From: Janthinobacterium sp. PC23-8
Lineage (GTDB): Bacteria > Pseudomonadota > Gammaproteobacteria > Burkholderiales > Burkholderiaceae_D
Assembly: GCF_002250505.1 (NCBI RefSeq)
Contig: NZ_NJGY01000001.1
Location: 2,292,892-2,356,891, forward strand
Direction: 5' to 3'
DNA: 64,000 nucleotides
Below the pieces are notes generated by a model, which was not told where the DNA came from, ran no database searches, and worked only from the letters and a program-made list of their open reading frames with translations. The position numbers and the translations under genes were made by a program. Positions 17,699-27,562 of the stretch are shown here, piece after piece. Within the stretch, counting starts at the first letter, position 1. Each line of letters opens with the position of its first letter.

Positions 17699-18337
17699 TC
17701 AGGGTTGCCAGTGAACGAAGTTCTTGTAAAGCTGCAAACCGGCGGCAGCACTTTTTTCAGGATGGAACTGGGTAGCGAAAATATTATCACGGGCGACGGC
17801 GCACGCGAACGGCTTGCCGTAGATAGTCTGGCCGACCGTGTGCGCGGCCTCTTGAGGCTGAGCAAAATAGCTGTGCACGAAGTAGAAATAGGCGTCGTCA
17901 TCGATGCCGTCCCACAAGGCATGTGACGCCGTTTGCTTGACTTGGTTCCAGCCCATCTGCGGCACCTTGAAGCGCGAGCCGTCTTCCTGCAGCTGGCCGT
18001 CGAGCTGGAAGCGCACGACTTTGCCTGGCAACAAGCCCAGGCCGGCCGCATCACCCTCTTCGCTACCGTCGAACAACATCTGCTCGCCGATGCACACGCC
18101 CAGCACGGGCTTGCTGCCAGCGGCGCGCAGCAGCGCTTCCATCACGCCCGATTCGCGCAGGCTGCGCATGCAGTCGGGCATCGCGCCCTGGCCTGGCAGC
18201 ACGATGCGGTCGGCATTGTCGATGTCTTGCGCCAGGCCCGAAATGCGCACGTCCGCCTCCGGCGCCACCGCGCGCAGCGCCTGCGCCACCGAGCGCAGGT
18301 TGCCCATGCCGTAATCCACCACCACAATTTTATTCAT
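17699..18337 (-). CDS. hisH: Imidazole glycerol phosphate synthase, glutaminase subunit
   Basis: HisH is the class I glutamine amidotransferase partner of HisF. The 212-residue protein has the nucleophile Cys82 in GVCIGEQML and the His/Glu pair in FHPEKS near its C-terminus. The N-terminal [12 protein letters not shown] and the oxyanion-strand region LPGQGAMPD are typical. The usual Met after Gly-x-Cys-x-Gly is Glu here, as in some relatives. It sits between hisB and hisA. Confidence 0.96.
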   Translation of the reverse strand: MNKIVVVDYGMGNLRSVAQALRAVAPEADVRISGLAQDIDNADRIVLPGQGAMPDCMRSLRESGVMEALLRAAGSKPVLGVCIGEQMLFDGSEEGDAAGLGLLPGKVVRFQLDGQLQEDGSRFKVPQMGWNQVKQTASHALWDGIDDDAYFYFVHSYFAQPQEAAHTVGQTIYGKPFACAVARDNIFATQFHPEKSAAAGLQLYKNFVHWQP

Positions 18338-18383
18338 GTGTTTTATTCATTCTGAAAATCTACGAAGACGACGCAGGACCAGC

Positions 18384-18974
18384 TTACAGGCTACCCTTGG
18401 TCGACGGAATAATGCCGGCCGCGCGCTCGTCGAGTTCGGCCGCCATGCGCAGTGCGCGGCCAAAGGCCTTGAACACGGTTTCGCACTGGTGATGGGCATT
18501 GGTACCGCGCAAGTTGTCGATATGCAGGGTCACGCCCGCGTGGTTGACGAAGCCGCGGAAAAATTCCAGCGTCAGGTCGACGTCAAAGCCGGCGATCATC
18601 GCGCGCGTAAATGGAATATGGTATTCGATACCAGGGCGGCCCGAAAAATCGAGCACCACGCGCGACAGCGCTTCGTCCAGCGGCACATAGGCGTGGCCAT
18701 AGCGGCGGATGCCCTTTTTGTCGCCGATGGCCTTGGCCACCGCCATGCCCAGGGTGATGCCGACATCTTCCACCGTATGGTGGTTGTCGATATGCACGTC
18801 GCCCGTCGCGGCGATATCGAGGTCGATCAGGCCGTGGCGGGCGATCTGGTCCAGCATATGGTCGAGGAAGGGCACGCCCGTGTCCAGCTTTTGCTGGCCG
18901 GTGCCGTCGAGATTGATGACGACGCGAACTTGCGTCTCATTGGTGTTGCGCGTGATGTCTGCGGTGCGGTTCAT
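18384..18974 (-). CDS. hisB: Imidazoleglycerol-phosphate dehydratase
   Basis: The 196-residue monofunctional HisB dehydrates imidazole glycerol phosphate to imidazole acetol phosphate. Manganese-binding motifs are DNHHTVED and NAHHQCE, the latter followed by FKAFGRALR. There is no fused histidinol phosphatase domain, so that step must be encoded elsewhere; no hisN/hisJ candidate is in the window. The gene starts 20 bp after hisC. Confidence 0.97.
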   Translation of the reverse strand: MNRTADITRNTNETQVRVVINLDGTGQQKLDTGVPFLDHMLDQIARHGLIDLDIAATGDVHIDNHHTVEDVGITLGMAVAKAIGDKKGIRRYGHAYVPLDEALSRVVLDFSGRPGIEYHIPFTRAMIAGFDVDLTLEFFRGFVNHAGVTLHIDNLRGTNAHHQCETVFKAFGRALRMAAELDERAAGIIPSTKGSL

Positions 18975-18994
18975 GAAGGGACTCTGGCGATAGG

Positions 18995-20083
18995 CTAAAC
19001 GAGGGATGCCTTGAAGGCATCGTAAAAAAGGGTATTTTCTTCGGGGGTACTGACGCTGACACGCAGGCAGTTGGCCAGCACAGCATGCATTTTACTCATA
19101 TTTTTGATTAAAACCCGGTGGGCAAGCAGTTTGGCGCAAACATCGTCGGCGTCAGCCACACGAATCAAGAGAAAATTTGCCTTCGAAGGAAACACGGTCA
19201 CGCCCGGCAGCGCCGCCAGCTGTGCCGCCAGCGCATCGCGCGCGCTGTTGAGCAAGTCGGCCTGGGCATTGAGCACGTCGAGGTGCTCGAGCAGGAATTC
19301 GGCCGCCACCTGCGTCAGCACATTGACGTTGTACGGTGGGCGCACTTTCTCGATCTGCTCGAGCAGCGCTGGCGCGGCCGACATATAGCCCAGGCGGATA
19401 CCGGCCAGGCCCAGCTTCGACACGGTGCGCATCACCACCAGGTTTTCATGGTCCGGCAGGCGCCGCATGAAACTTTGTTGCGCGAACGGCTCGTAGGCTT
19501 CATCGAGCACGGCAATGCCCGACTCGCCCAGGGCGGCGAGAATGCGCTCGATGTCGGCGCTGGCAAACAGGTTGCCGGTCGGATTGTTCGGGTACGCCAG
19601 GAACACCAGCGCCGGCCGGTGCTGCGCGATGGCTGCCAGCATGGCGTCCATGTCCAGGGTGAAATCGTCGTTGAGCGGCACGCCGACGAAGTCCATGCCG
19701 GCAAACTGGGCCGAGCGCGCATACATCACGAAGCCAGGTACGGGCGCGAGCAGCACGGCGCGCCGCTGCTGGCTGGCGCAGGCCATCGCCAGCAGCGAGA
19801 TCAGTTCATCGGAGCCATTGCCCAGGATCACGTCATAACCGGCGGGCACGCCCAGCTTGGCGCACACGGCGGCCTTCAGGCTGGCGTATGACGGCGGATA
19901 GCGGTTCAGCACGGCGTCGGCCAGGCGCACGCCCAGCTCGTCGCGCAAATGCTGGGGCAGCAGATACGGGTTTTCCATCGCATCGAGTTTGACGTAGCCG
20001 CTGGCGTCGGGCACATGGTAGGTGCCGATGGCGCGCACGTCAGGGCGTACCGTGTTCTGGATTAACTGATCGAGAAAAGACAT
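18995..20083 (-). CDS. hisC: Histidinol-phosphate aminotransferase
   Basis: HisC is a PLP-dependent class I/II aminotransferase that converts imidazole acetol phosphate to histidinol phosphate. The 362-residue protein shows [11 protein letters not shown] near the start, AYPNNPTGN for cofactor and substrate contact, DEAYEPF with the pyridine-nitrogen Asp, and the Schiff-base lysine in [14 protein letters not shown]. It follows the methyltransferase gene by 30 bp rather than hisD directly, which is unusual. Confidence 0.96.
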   Translation of the reverse strand: MSFLDQLIQNTVRPDVRAIGTYHVPDASGYVKLDAMENPYLLPQHLRDELGVRLADAVLNRYPPSYASLKAAVCAKLGVPAGYDVILGNGSDELISLLAMACASQQRRAVLLAPVPGFVMYARSAQFAGMDFVGVPLNDDFTLDMDAMLAAIAQHRPALVFLAYPNNPTGNLFASADIERILAALGESGIAVLDEAYEPFAQQSFMRRLPDHENLVVMRTVSKLGLAGIRLGYMSAAPALLEQIEKVRPPYNVNVLTQVAAEFLLEHLDVLNAQADLLNSARDALAAQLAALPGVTVFPSKANFLLIRVADADDVCAKLLAHRVLIKNMSKMHAVLANCLRVSVSTPEENTLFYDAFKASLV

Positions 20084-20113
20084 GCTGCAAACACTCCTGA
20101 CATGAATGACAAT

Positions 20114-20995
20114 TTAAACGGCGGCGTCTTCGGGCACGGCGGCGCGGCGGGTTTTCCTGGCTGCAGGCTTTTTGGCGGCCGGCTTGCTGACGGCTTTCTT
20201 TTTCTGCGGCACCGGCGCATCCTGTTCCTGCGCCGCCAGCCGCTGTTCGATGATGGCGCAGTAATCGGGGTTCAGTTCGAAACCGACAAAATCGCGTCCG
20301 CAGCGCCTGGCCGCCAGCGCCGTGGTGCCGCTGCCCATGAACAGGTCGAGCACCACGCCGCCGGGCGGGCACGACGCCTTGACCATGCGCTCGATGATTT
20401 CCAACGGCTTCTGGGTCGGGTGGTCGGCCCGCTCCGGATGCTCCTTGTGCAGGCGCGACACGCTCCACAAGTCCTTCGGGTTGTAGCCCACTTCCAGCCA
20501 TTTGGCGCCGATGAAGATCGAACGCGAACGGGCCTTTTTTGTCGCCGCGTCGTAGGCGATGCGCACCGCGTCGAGGTCGAAATAATAGTCCTTGCGCTTC
20601 ACAAAAAAGCCGATCGTGTCGTGCACCGATGAAAAGCTGCGCACGCTGCCGCCCATCGACGGCACGCGGCGGTCCCAGATGATTTCATTCATCATCGCCA
20701 TGCGCTGTTTGAGCATGACGAAGATCTCCGGCGAAAAGCGCCAGGTGGTGAAAATATACAGGCTGCCGTTGGCCTTGAGCTTGGGCAACGCCGCATCGAT
20801 CCACTGCTCGGTCCAGCGCAGGTAGTCAGCCACCGTCTGCTGGTCCGAGGCGTTGCCGTAATCCTTGCCCAGGTTGTATGGCGGATCGGTCAGGATCAGG
20901 TCGACCGCGCCATCGGGAATGCGCGCCAGCCCGGCCAGCGCGTCTTCGCACCAGACCCGGTTGATCCAGTCCTGCGCTGGCGGCGCCGGCGTCAT
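20114..20995 (-). CDS. DNA (adenine-N6 or cytosine-N4) methyltransferase, solitary
   Basis: The 293-residue protein is an S-adenosylmethionine-dependent amino-methyltransferase of the beta arrangement. The catalytic motif DPPY is at 37-40, a target-recognition region follows, then HPTQKP at 192-197 and the SAM-binding FMGSGT at 219-224. A Lys/Ala/Pro-rich basic tail (265-286) may add nonspecific DNA contact. Its ATG at 20995 overlaps the hisD stop in an ATGA, so it is embedded and translationally coupled in the histidine operon. No restriction nuclease gene is nearby, so it is probably an orphan regulatory methylase. The target sequence cannot be read from the protein. Confidence 0.9.
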   Translation of the reverse strand: MTPAPPAQDWINRVWCEDALAGLARIPDGAVDLILTDPPYNLGKDYGNASDQQTVADYLRWTEQWIDAALPKLKANGSLYIFTTWRFSPEIFVMLKQRMAMMNEIIWDRRVPSMGGSVRSFSSVHDTIGFFVKRKDYYFDLDAVRIAYDAATKKARSRSIFIGAKWLEVGYNPKDLWSVSRLHKEHPERADHPTQKPLEIIERMVKASCPPGGVVLDLFMGSGTTALAARRCGRDFVGFELNPDYCAIIEQRLAAQEQDAPVPQKKKAVSKPAAKKPAARKTRRAAVPEDAAV

Positions 20996-22314
20996 TGCGG
21001 TTTCAAGCGCAGTTCGGCGCTGCGCGCGTGCGCCTGCAAGCCTTCGCCATAGGCCAGGGTGGCGGCCACCCGGCCCAGGGTTTGCGCGCCGGCTTCGCTC
21101 ACATGAATGATCGACGAGCGCTTCTGGAAGTCGTACACGCCCAGCGGCGAGGAGAAGCGCGCCGTGCGCGAGGTCGGCAACACGTGGTTGGGGCCGCAGC
21201 AATAGTCGCCCAGCGACTCGGACGAAAAGCGGCCGAGGAACATGGCGCCCGCATGGCGGATTTTATCGGCCCACTGCTGCGGATGTTCCGCCGAAATTTC
21301 CAGGTGCTCTGCGGCGATGCGGTTGGCGATGGCGCACGCCTCTTCCATGTCGCGCACCTTGATCAGGGCGCCACGGTCGGCCAGCGAGGTGCTGATGGTG
21401 GCCTGGCGCGGCATGGTCGGCAGCAGCCTGGCGATGCTTTCCTCGACGCGCGCGATATAGGCGGCATCGGGGCACAGCAAAATCGCCTGCGCCAGTTCGT
21501 CGTGCTCGGCCTGCGAAAACAGATCCATCGCCACCCAGTCCGGATCGGTGCTGCCGTCGCACAGCACCAGGATTTCGGACGGCCCGGCGATCATGTCGAT
21601 GCCGACGATGCCGAATACGCGGCGCTTGGCGGCGGCCACATAGGCGTTGCCGGGGCCGACGATCTTGTCGACGGCGGCGATGGTGCGCGTGCCGTAGGCC
21701 AGGGCGGCAACGGCCTGCGCGCCGCCGATGGTGATCACGCGCGTCACGCCAGCGATGGCGGCGGCGGCCAGCACCATCTGGTTCTTGATGCCGTCCGGGG
21801 TCGGCACCACCATGATGATCTCGGCCACGCCCGCCACGTGTGCAGGAATCGCATTCATCAGCACCGACGACGGATAGGCGGCCTTGCCACCCGGCACATA
21901 AATGCCGACGCGGTCGAGCGGGGTGATCTTCTGGCCCAGCACCGTGCCGTCGGGTTCGGTGTAGGTAAAACCTTTCAGCTCGTCGCGCTGGCGCTCGTGG
22001 AAGACGCGGATGCGCTGTGCGGCGACCTGCAGCGCTTCGCGCTGGGCCGACGGCAGGCCGTTCAGGGCCGAGCGCAGTTCGGCTTGCGAGATGTCAAAGG
22101 CCGCCATTTCCGCCGCGCCGCCATGCGGGATGCGGTCGAAACGGTTGGTGTATTCCAGCACGGCGGCGTCGCCGCGCGTTTTCACATCGGCCAGGATTTT
22201 GGTGACCGACGTTTCAATCGCTTCATCGGTACCCGCTTCGAACGCCAGCAGCGTATCGAGCGACTGTTGAAAGCCATCCTGGCTTGAATCGAGCTTGCGT
22301 ATCTGTATCGGCAT
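20992..22314 (-). CDS. hisD: Histidinol dehydrogenase
   Basis: HisD oxidises L-histidinol to histidine in two NAD-dependent steps. The 440-residue zinc enzyme shows [30 protein letters not shown], the metal-binding QAEHDE and [19 protein letters not shown] lies 7 bp upstream of the ATG at 22314. It follows hisG by 25 bp, and its stop overlaps the start of the methyltransferase gene. Confidence 0.97.
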   Translation of the reverse strand: MPIQIRKLDSSQDGFQQSLDTLLAFEAGTDEAIETSVTKILADVKTRGDAAVLEYTNRFDRIPHGGAAEMAAFDISQAELRSALNGLPSAQREALQVAAQRIRVFHERQRDELKGFTYTEPDGTVLGQKITPLDRVGIYVPGGKAAYPSSVLMNAIPAHVAGVAEIIMVVPTPDGIKNQMVLAAAAIAGVTRVITIGGAQAVAALAYGTRTIAAVDKIVGPGNAYVAAAKRRVFGIVGIDMIAGPSEILVLCDGSTDPDWVAMDLFSQAEHDELAQAILLCPDAAYIARVEESIARLLPTMPRQATISTSLADRGALIKVRDMEEACAIANRIAAEHLEISAEHPQQWADKIRHAGAMFLGRFSSESLGDYCCGPNHVLPTSRTARFSSPLGVYDFQKRSSIIHVSEAGAQTLGRVAATLAYGEGLQAHARSAELRLKPQ

Positions 22315-22339
22315 GATGGATTCCTGCTTGTCTGCGTGA

Positions 22340-23005
22340 TTACTTGGACTGTGACGCGCGTTCAAACGCCTCGATGATCGGCTGCAGGCGCGCGCGCTTG
22401 AGTTTCAGGGCCGCCTGGTTGACCACCAGGCGCGACGAGATTTCCATGATGTGTTCCACTTCCACCAGGTTGTTCGCGCGCAAAGTGCTGCCGGTGCTGA
22501 CCAGGTCGACGATGGCGTCGGACAGGCCGACCAGCGGCGCCAGCTCCATCGAGCCATACAGCTTGATCAGGTCGACGTGCACGCCCTTGGCGGCAAAGTG
22601 CTCGCGCGCCGTGTGCACGAACTTGGTGGCCACGCGCAAGCGCGCACCCTGGTGCACCGCCTTTTCGTAGTCGAAACCGGCCTGCACCGCCACCGACATC
22701 CGGCAGGCGGCGATATTGAGGTCGATCGGCTGGTACAGGCCTTCGCCGCCATGTTCGAGCAGCACGTCCTTGCCAGCTACGCCGAAGTCGGCCGCGCCAT
22801 ACTGCACATAGGTCGGCACGTCGCTGGCGCGCACGATAATGACGCGCACGTTCGGGTCGTTGGTCGGCAAAATCAGCTTGCGCGAGGTTTCCGGATTTTC
22901 CAGCACGCGGATGCCGGCCGCTTCCAGCAGCGGCATGGTGTCGTCGAAAATGCGGCCCTTCGACAGCGCCAGGATCAGTTGCGAGTCCTTGTTCAAACCA
23001 TTCAT
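22340..23005 (-). CDS. hisG: ATP phosphoribosyltransferase, short form
   Basis: HisG catalyses the committed step, joining ATP and PRPP. At 221 residues this is the short form (HisG-S), which lacks the C-terminal histidine-binding regulatory domain and in other species needs HisZ. No hisZ is in the window. Family motifs include [17 protein letters not shown] and the PRPP loop [15 protein letters not shown]. It starts 13 bp after murA, so histidine genes here read on from envelope genes. Confidence 0.96.
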   Translation of the reverse strand: MNGLNKDSQLILALSKGRIFDDTMPLLEAAGIRVLENPETSRKLILPTNDPNVRVIIVRASDVPTYVQYGAADFGVAGKDVLLEHGGEGLYQPIDLNIAACRMSVAVQAGFDYEKAVHQGARLRVATKFVHTAREHFAAKGVHVDLIKLYGSMELAPLVGLSDAIVDLVSTGSTLRANNLVEVEHIMEISSRLVVNQAALKLKRARLQPIIEAFERASQSK

Positions 23006-23018
23006 GTTCTTGCCTTCT

Positions 23019-24269
23019 TTATTTGATGCGCACGATGTTCGCGCCGACCGCCGACAATTTGACTTCCATGCGATCGTAGCCGCGGTCGAGGTGATAGATG
23101 CGGTCGATCAGGGTTTCGCCGTCGGCGGCCAGGGCCGCGATCACCAGCGACGCCGAGGCGCGCAGATCGGTCGCCATCACGGGCGCGCCGCGCAGATGCT
23201 TGACGCCGGCGATGATGGCCGTATTGCCTTCGATGGTGATGTCGGCGCCCAGGCGGTTCATCTCCTGCACGTGCATGTAGCGGTTTTCAAAGATCGTTTC
23301 GGTGACGCGGCTGGCGCCATTGGCGAGCGTGTTGACGGCCATGAACTGCGCCTGCATGTCGGTCGGGAAACCCGGATATTCGGTGGTGCGGAAACTCACC
23401 GGATTCGGGCGGGCCGACATTTCGGCACGGATCCAGTCGGCGCCAAAGGTCATCGTCAGGCCCATCGCGCGCAGTTTGTCGAGCGCCGCGTCGAGGATGT
23501 CGGTGCGCACATTGCGCAAGGTGATGTCGCCGCCGGTAGCGGCCACAGCGCACAAAAAGGTGCCCGTTTCGATACGATCAGGTATCACGGCATGCGCCGC
23601 GCCATGCAGCTCGGCCACGCCCTGGATCACCAGGCGGCTGGTGCCGATGCCGTCGATCTTCGCGCCCATCGCCACCAGCAGGTTGGCCAGGTCCGTCACT
23701 TCCGGCTCGCAGGCGGCGTTTTCCAGGATGGTCTCGCCGTGCGCCAGGGTGGCCGCCATCAGCAGGTTTTCGGTGCCCGTGACGGTGATCATGTCGGTGA
23801 CGATGCGCGCGCCCTTCAACTTGGCGCACTTGGCGTAGATATAGCCGGCCTCGATGCGGATCTCGGCGCCCAAGGCTTCCAGGCCCTTGATATGCTGGTC
23901 GACCGGACGCGAACCGATGGCGCAGCCGCCCGGCAGCGACACTTTCGCTTCGCCGAAACGCGCCAGCATGGGTCCCAGCACCAGGATCGAGGCGCGCATG
24001 GTTTTCACCAGGTCATACGGCGCTTCCAGAGTCGTGATGGCGCTGCCGTTGAGGACCACGCGGTCGCCGTCCTGCTGTACTTTCAGCCCCGTCTGGCTCA
24101 GCAATTTGAGCATGGTGGCGACATCGTGCAGGTGCGGCACGTTGCTCAGCTCCAGGTCGCCGGCGGTCAACAGACCCGCGCACAGGATGGGCAGGGCGGC
24201 GTTCTTGGCGCCGGAGATGGCGATATCGCCGTTCAGGCGGTTGCCGCCGTTGATCAGGAGCTTGTCCAT
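23019..24269 (-). CDS. murA: UDP-N-acetylglucosamine 1-carboxyvinyltransferase
   Basis: MurA transfers enolpyruvate from PEP to UDP-GlcNAc, the first committed step of peptidoglycan synthesis and the fosfomycin target. The 416-residue protein has the fosfomycin-reactive Cys116 in [15 protein letters not shown]. Other hallmarks are [16 protein letters not shown] at the start and [15 protein letters not shown]. It lies 3 bp after ibaG, an arrangement conserved in many proteobacteria. Confidence 0.98.
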   Translation of the reverse strand: MDKLLINGGNRLNGDIAISGAKNAALPILCAGLLTAGDLELSNVPHLHDVATMLKLLSQTGLKVQQDGDRVVLNGSAITTLEAPYDLVKTMRASILVLGPMLARFGEAKVSLPGGCAIGSRPVDQHIKGLEALGAEIRIEAGYIYAKCAKLKGARIVTDMITVTGTENLLMAATLAHGETILENAACEPEVTDLANLLVAMGAKIDGIGTSRLVIQGVAELHGAAHAVIPDRIETGTFLCAVAATGGDITLRNVRTDILDAALDKLRAMGLTMTFGADWIRAEMSARPNPVSFRTTEYPGFPTDMQAQFMAVNTLANGASRVTETIFENRYMHVQEMNRLGADITIEGNTAIIAGVKHLRGAPVMATDLRASASLVIAALAADGETLIDRIYHLDRGYDRMEVKLSAVGANIVRIK

Positions 24270-24272
24270 CGC

Positions 24273-24509
24273 TTATCCTTGGTATTCTTCAGGTGTCAGG
24301 GTTTTCATCGACAGCGCGTGGATTTCTTCACGCATGCGGTCGCCCAGCGCCGCGTAGACGATCTGGTGGCGCTGTATCAGGCGCTTGCCGGCAAACGCGG
24401 GCGAGACGATGATGGCCTGGAAGTGCTGGCCGTCGCCCTCCACTTCGAGGTGGGTGCATTCGAGACCGGCTTGCAGGTAGCCGTGGATCAGTTCTGGAGT
24501 AGTGGTCAC
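24273..24509 (-). CDS. ibaG: BolA-family protein IbaG
   Basis: This 78-residue single-domain BolA-like protein matches IbaG in size and in its place directly before murA. BolA proteins pair with CGFS monothiol glutaredoxins to handle Fe-S clusters; such a glutaredoxin is encoded at 46.2 kb. The conserved FAGKRLIQRHQIVYAAL contains the family's FxGxxxxxRHxxVY core. An invariant Cys/His ligand region at ECTHLEVEGDG is also seen. Confidence 0.92.
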   Translation of the reverse strand: MTTTPELIHGYLQAGLECTHLEVEGDGQHFQAIIVSPAFAGKRLIQRHQIVYAALGDRMREEIHALSMKTLTPEEYQG

Positions 24510-24558
24510 GATAAGTCCTTGGATATTGAATGGGGTGATATGGTTTCAGTGGCGCCAA

Positions 24559-25320
24559 TTAGTGTCGTAATCTGTAGCCGCTTTTCAGCAGGCGGATCGA
24601 GGCCAGCGACAGGATCACCAGGAAGCCGCCGACTATCGACAGGCTCAGCCAGGGGCTGACGTCGGAGGTGCCGAAGAAACCGTAGCGAAAGCCGTCGATC
24701 ATGTAGAAGAAGGGGTTCAGGTGCGATACCGTCTGCCAGAACGCAGGCAGCGAATGGATCGAATAGAACACGCCCGACAAGAACGTGGCCGGCATGATCA
24801 AAAAGTTCTGGAACGCGGCCAGCTGGTCGAATTTCTCGGCCCAGATACCGGCGATCAGGCCCATGGTACCCAGCATGGCGGCGCCCAGCAAGGCAAACAC
24901 GACGATCCACAAGGGCGCCACGAACGCCAGGTCGGCGAACCAGCAGGTAATGGCAAACACGCCCAGGCCCACGGCCAGGCCGCGCGCGACCGAAGCGAGT
25001 ACATACGCCGAAAAGATTTCCCAGTGCGACAAAGGCGTCAGCAGCACGAACACCAGGTTGCCGGTGATCTTGGACTGGATCAGCGAGGACGAGGAATTGG
25101 CGAACGCGTTTTGCAGCACGCTCATCATCACCAGGCCGGGAATCAGGAAGGCGGTATAGGTGACGCCAGGGCTCGGTTCCACGCGGCCATCGAGCACATG
25201 GCCGAACACCAGCAGGTACAGCATCGAGGTCAGTACGGGGGCGGCCACGGTTTGCGTCGCCACTTTCCAGAAGCGCAGGGTTTCTTTATAGACGAGGGTG
25301 CGAAAGCCTGACGACATCAT
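24559..25320 (-). CDS. ABC-2 type transporter permease (YadH-like)
   Basis: The 253-residue protein has about six membrane helices and the ABC-2 signature region GLIAGIWAEKFDQLAAFQNFL followed by PATFLSGVFYSIHSLP. This matches the permease of YadG/YadH-type exporters, whose substrates are unknown. Its ATG overlaps the stop of the ATPase gene by 4 bp. It stands between the Mla genes and ibaG-murA, a syntenic position in Burkholderiales, which suggests but does not prove an envelope role. Confidence 0.92.
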   Translation of the reverse strand: MMSSGFRTLVYKETLRFWKVATQTVAAPVLTSMLYLLVFGHVLDGRVEPSPGVTYTAFLIPGLVMMSVLQNAFANSSSSLIQSKITGNLVFVLLTPLSHWEIFSAYVLASVARGLAVGLGVFAITCWFADLAFVAPLWIVVFALLGAAMLGTMGLIAGIWAEKFDQLAAFQNFLIMPATFLSGVFYSIHSLPAFWQTVSHLNPFFYMIDGFRYGFFGTSDVSPWLSLSIVGGFLVILSLASIRLLKSGYRLRH

Positions 25321-26234
25321 ACGGTACCTTTATCCATGATCTGCAAGAAGATATCTTCCAGGTCAGCTTGTTGCAATTGCATTTCATCGATCTCGGCGCC
25401 CGACTGGCGCAGGCGCGCGAGAATGTTTTCGACTTCGCTGTATTCGTTGACGCGCAAGCTGAACTTGTTCGGCGCGTGCGGCTGCGCAGGATGCAGCAGC
25501 AGATGCTGCAAATCGGCCGGCAGGCTGCCGTGCTTCAGGTGCACCTGCAACTGCGAGCCAGCGATGCGGCGGATCAGGGCCGACATGGTGTCGAGCGCCA
25601 CCACCTTGCCGCTTTTGAGCATGGCCACGCGCTGGCACATCGCCTGCGCCTCTTCCAGGTAGTGGGTGGTCAGCACCACCGTGTGGCCGCCTTCGCGGTT
25701 CAGGCGCGAGATGAATTTCCATAACGTCTGGCGCAGTTCAACGTCGACGCCGGCGGTCGGCTCGTCGAGCACGATCACGGGTGGCTTGTGCACCAGTGCC
25801 TGGGCCACCAGCACGCGCCGCTTCATGCCGCCCGACAGCGCGCGCATATTGGTGTCGGCCTTGCCGGTCAGGTCGAGGTTTTCCATCACCTCGTCGATCC
25901 ACTTGTCGTTGTTCGGCAAGCCGAAGTAGCCGGACTGCAGGCGCAAGGTTTCGCGCACCGTGAAGAAGGGATCGAATACCAGTTCCTGCGGCACCACGCC
26001 GACGCTGCGGCGGGCATTGCGGAAGTCCGTGACCACGTCGTGGCCCTGGATGGTGACGCTGCCGCTATCAGGCCGGATCAGGCCGGCGATAATGGAAATC
26101 AGGGTGGTCTTGCCCGCGCCGTTAGGGCCGAGCAGGCCGAAAAACTCGCCCTCCTCGATCGCCAGCGAGACGCCGCCCAGCGCTTTGAGCGATTTATAGC
26201 TCTTTTCGACATTCGTGATTTGAATTGCGGTCAT
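25317..26234 (-). CDS. ABC transporter ATP-binding protein (YadG-like)
   Basis: The 305-residue ATPase has Walker A GPNGAGKT at 36-43, signature LSGGMKRRVLVAQAL, Walker B VIVLDEPTAGVD and the H-loop TTHYLEEA. The C-terminal 80 residues form the extension usual in ABC-2 ATPases. The start at 26234 (MTAIQITNVEKSYK) fits the family. A TATAAT on the minus strand at 26334-26339 lies in the 199-bp gap after mlaB and may be a -10 element for a promoter of this exporter, though the -35 is poor. Confidence 0.93.
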   Translation of the reverse strand: MTAIQITNVEKSYKSLKALGGVSLAIEEGEFFGLLGPNGAGKTTLISIIAGLIRPDSGSVTIQGHDVVTDFRNARRSVGVVPQELVFDPFFTVRETLRLQSGYFGLPNNDKWIDEVMENLDLTGKADTNMRALSGGMKRRVLVAQALVHKPPVIVLDEPTAGVDVELRQTLWKFISRLNREGGHTVVLTTHYLEEAQAMCQRVAMLKSGKVVALDTMSALIRRIAGSQLQVHLKHGSLPADLQHLLLHPAQPHAPNKFSLRVNEYSEVENILARLRQSGAEIDEMQLQQADLEDIFLQIMDKGTV

Positions 26235-26433
26235 GTGCTTGTGTTCTGGTGTGATGCGCCGCTTGCCGGGAAAACTCAGGCCGACAAGCCGGTGCCGGGC
26301 GCCGTCTTTCTGTTGAAGGTGGCGCAACAGTCAATTATAGTTGGAAAATTCGTGGAACACTTGGGGATCAGTCCGGCGGAGCTGCTGCACCACCGGCTTG
26401 ACGACTACTGCTGATGCGGGGAGTGGGACAGGA

Positions 26434-26781
26434 TCAATGATGATGCAGGTCGGACGGGCTGCGCGCGGCGTGCGCGCCGGCAGTGCCACAGTCGTCTGCG
26501 GTCAGGCTGCTCGACACGAGCGAGCACACGCCATACAGTTTGGTCAGGTTTTTCAGATTGGTCGGCAGGTGGTTCAGCTCCAGCACGGCGCCCGCTTCCT
26601 GCGCCGCGCGCTGCCACGTCAGCATGACCGACACGGCCGCCGAATCGACGGCCTTGACGTTGCGCAGGTCAAACCTGGTCTGGCCCGAGCGGATCGCGGC
26701 CAGACCCTGCTCCAACGCCGAGGTGGCGTTGTGCACGGTCAATGACGTCAGGGACTGCAAGGTGTCAAGAGGATCTGGCAT
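26434..26781 (-). CDS. mlaB: STAS-domain protein MlaB
   Basis: The 115-residue protein has a STAS fold signature, FDLRNVKAVDSAAVSVMLTW, with the Ser in the conserved helix start. MlaB binds the MlaF ATPase and is needed for stability of the MlaFEDB lipid transporter at the inner membrane. It is the last mla gene here, 38 bp after mlaC. The C-terminal His-rich end (DLHHH) is not a conserved feature. Confidence 0.85.
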   Translation of the reverse strand: MPDPLDTLQSLTSLTVHNATSALEQGLAAIRSGQTRFDLRNVKAVDSAAVSVMLTWQRAAQEAGAVLELNHLPTNLKNLTKLYGVCSLVSSSLTADDCGTAGAHAARSPSDLHHH

Positions 26782-26819
26782 GGCGTGGCTGAACTGGATC
26801 GGAGCTATATGATAGCCGA

Positions 26820-27464
26820 TTATTTGGCTTTGACGACAGGACGCGAGGCCAGGGCCTTGTTTTTATCGGTCAGGGTCTTGATCAGGCCATCGATGCCGCC
26901 CTTGCTGATTTCGCTGTTGAAGCTGCTTTTGTAGGTTTCCACCAGCCAGGCGCCCAGCACGTTGATGTCATAGATCTTCCAGCCGCTCGGCGTCTTGGCC
27001 ACGCGGTAGTTCAACGGGACCGGTTCGCCACGGGCCACGTTGACCTGCGAACGCACTTCGACGTCGGTGTCGCCCGGATCGGCGCGCAGCGGCTTGAATT
27101 CCACGGTTTCATTCTTGATCTGCGCCAGCGCACCGGCATAGGTATACACCAGCAGGGTGCGGAACTCGGCCGACAGGCGCTGCTGCTGGTCCGGCGTGGC
27201 GGTACGCCAGTGACGGCCGGCGGCCAGCGAGGTCATGCGCTGGAAATCCACGTACGGCAGGATCTTGGTTTCCACCAGGGCGTTGACGCGGTTGATGTCG
27301 CCCGACTGGATACCCTTGTCGGCCTTGGCCGTGTCGATCACTTCCTGGCTGATGCGTTTGACCAGCGCATCGGGCGCTTCGGTGGCGGGCGCGGGCGCGG
27401 CGGCCTGGGTGGCGGTGGCAAAGGCGATGGTGGCCATCGCCAGCAGTTGTTTCATCAATTTCAT
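26820..27464 (-). CDS. mlaC: Periplasmic phospholipid shuttle MlaC
   Basis: MlaC ferries phospholipids across the periplasm between MlaA at the outer membrane and MlaFEDB. The 214-residue product has a signal peptide (MKLMKQLLAMATIAFATATQ, cut near AAA) and the Ttg2D/MlaC fold with LPYVDFQRMTSLAAGRHW and GWKIYDINVLGAWLVETY. AAAGGT precedes the ATG at 27464. The gap to mlaA upstream is about 98 bp. Confidence 0.95.
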   Translation of the reverse strand: MKLMKQLLAMATIAFATATQAAAPAPATEAPDALVKRISQEVIDTAKADKGIQSGDINRVNALVETKILPYVDFQRMTSLAAGRHWRTATPDQQQRLSAEFRTLLVYTYAGALAQIKNETVEFKPLRADPGDTDVEVRSQVNVARGEPVPLNYRVAKTPSGWKIYDINVLGAWLVETYKSSFNSEISKGGIDGLIKTLTDKNKALASRPVVKAK

Positions 27465-27562
27465 GGTTTTACCTTTCAGGTGATCTTGCCAAATGCGGGC
27501 GGGCGCCCCATTCCACGCCACCCGCAGTGCCTGCGGGATGACGATGCGGTAACGCCAGTCTA

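Noticed and set aside
20114..20995. Restriction-modification system around the methyltransferase
   Set aside because: Neighbours are histidine genes on both sides; no nuclease or specificity gene is present.
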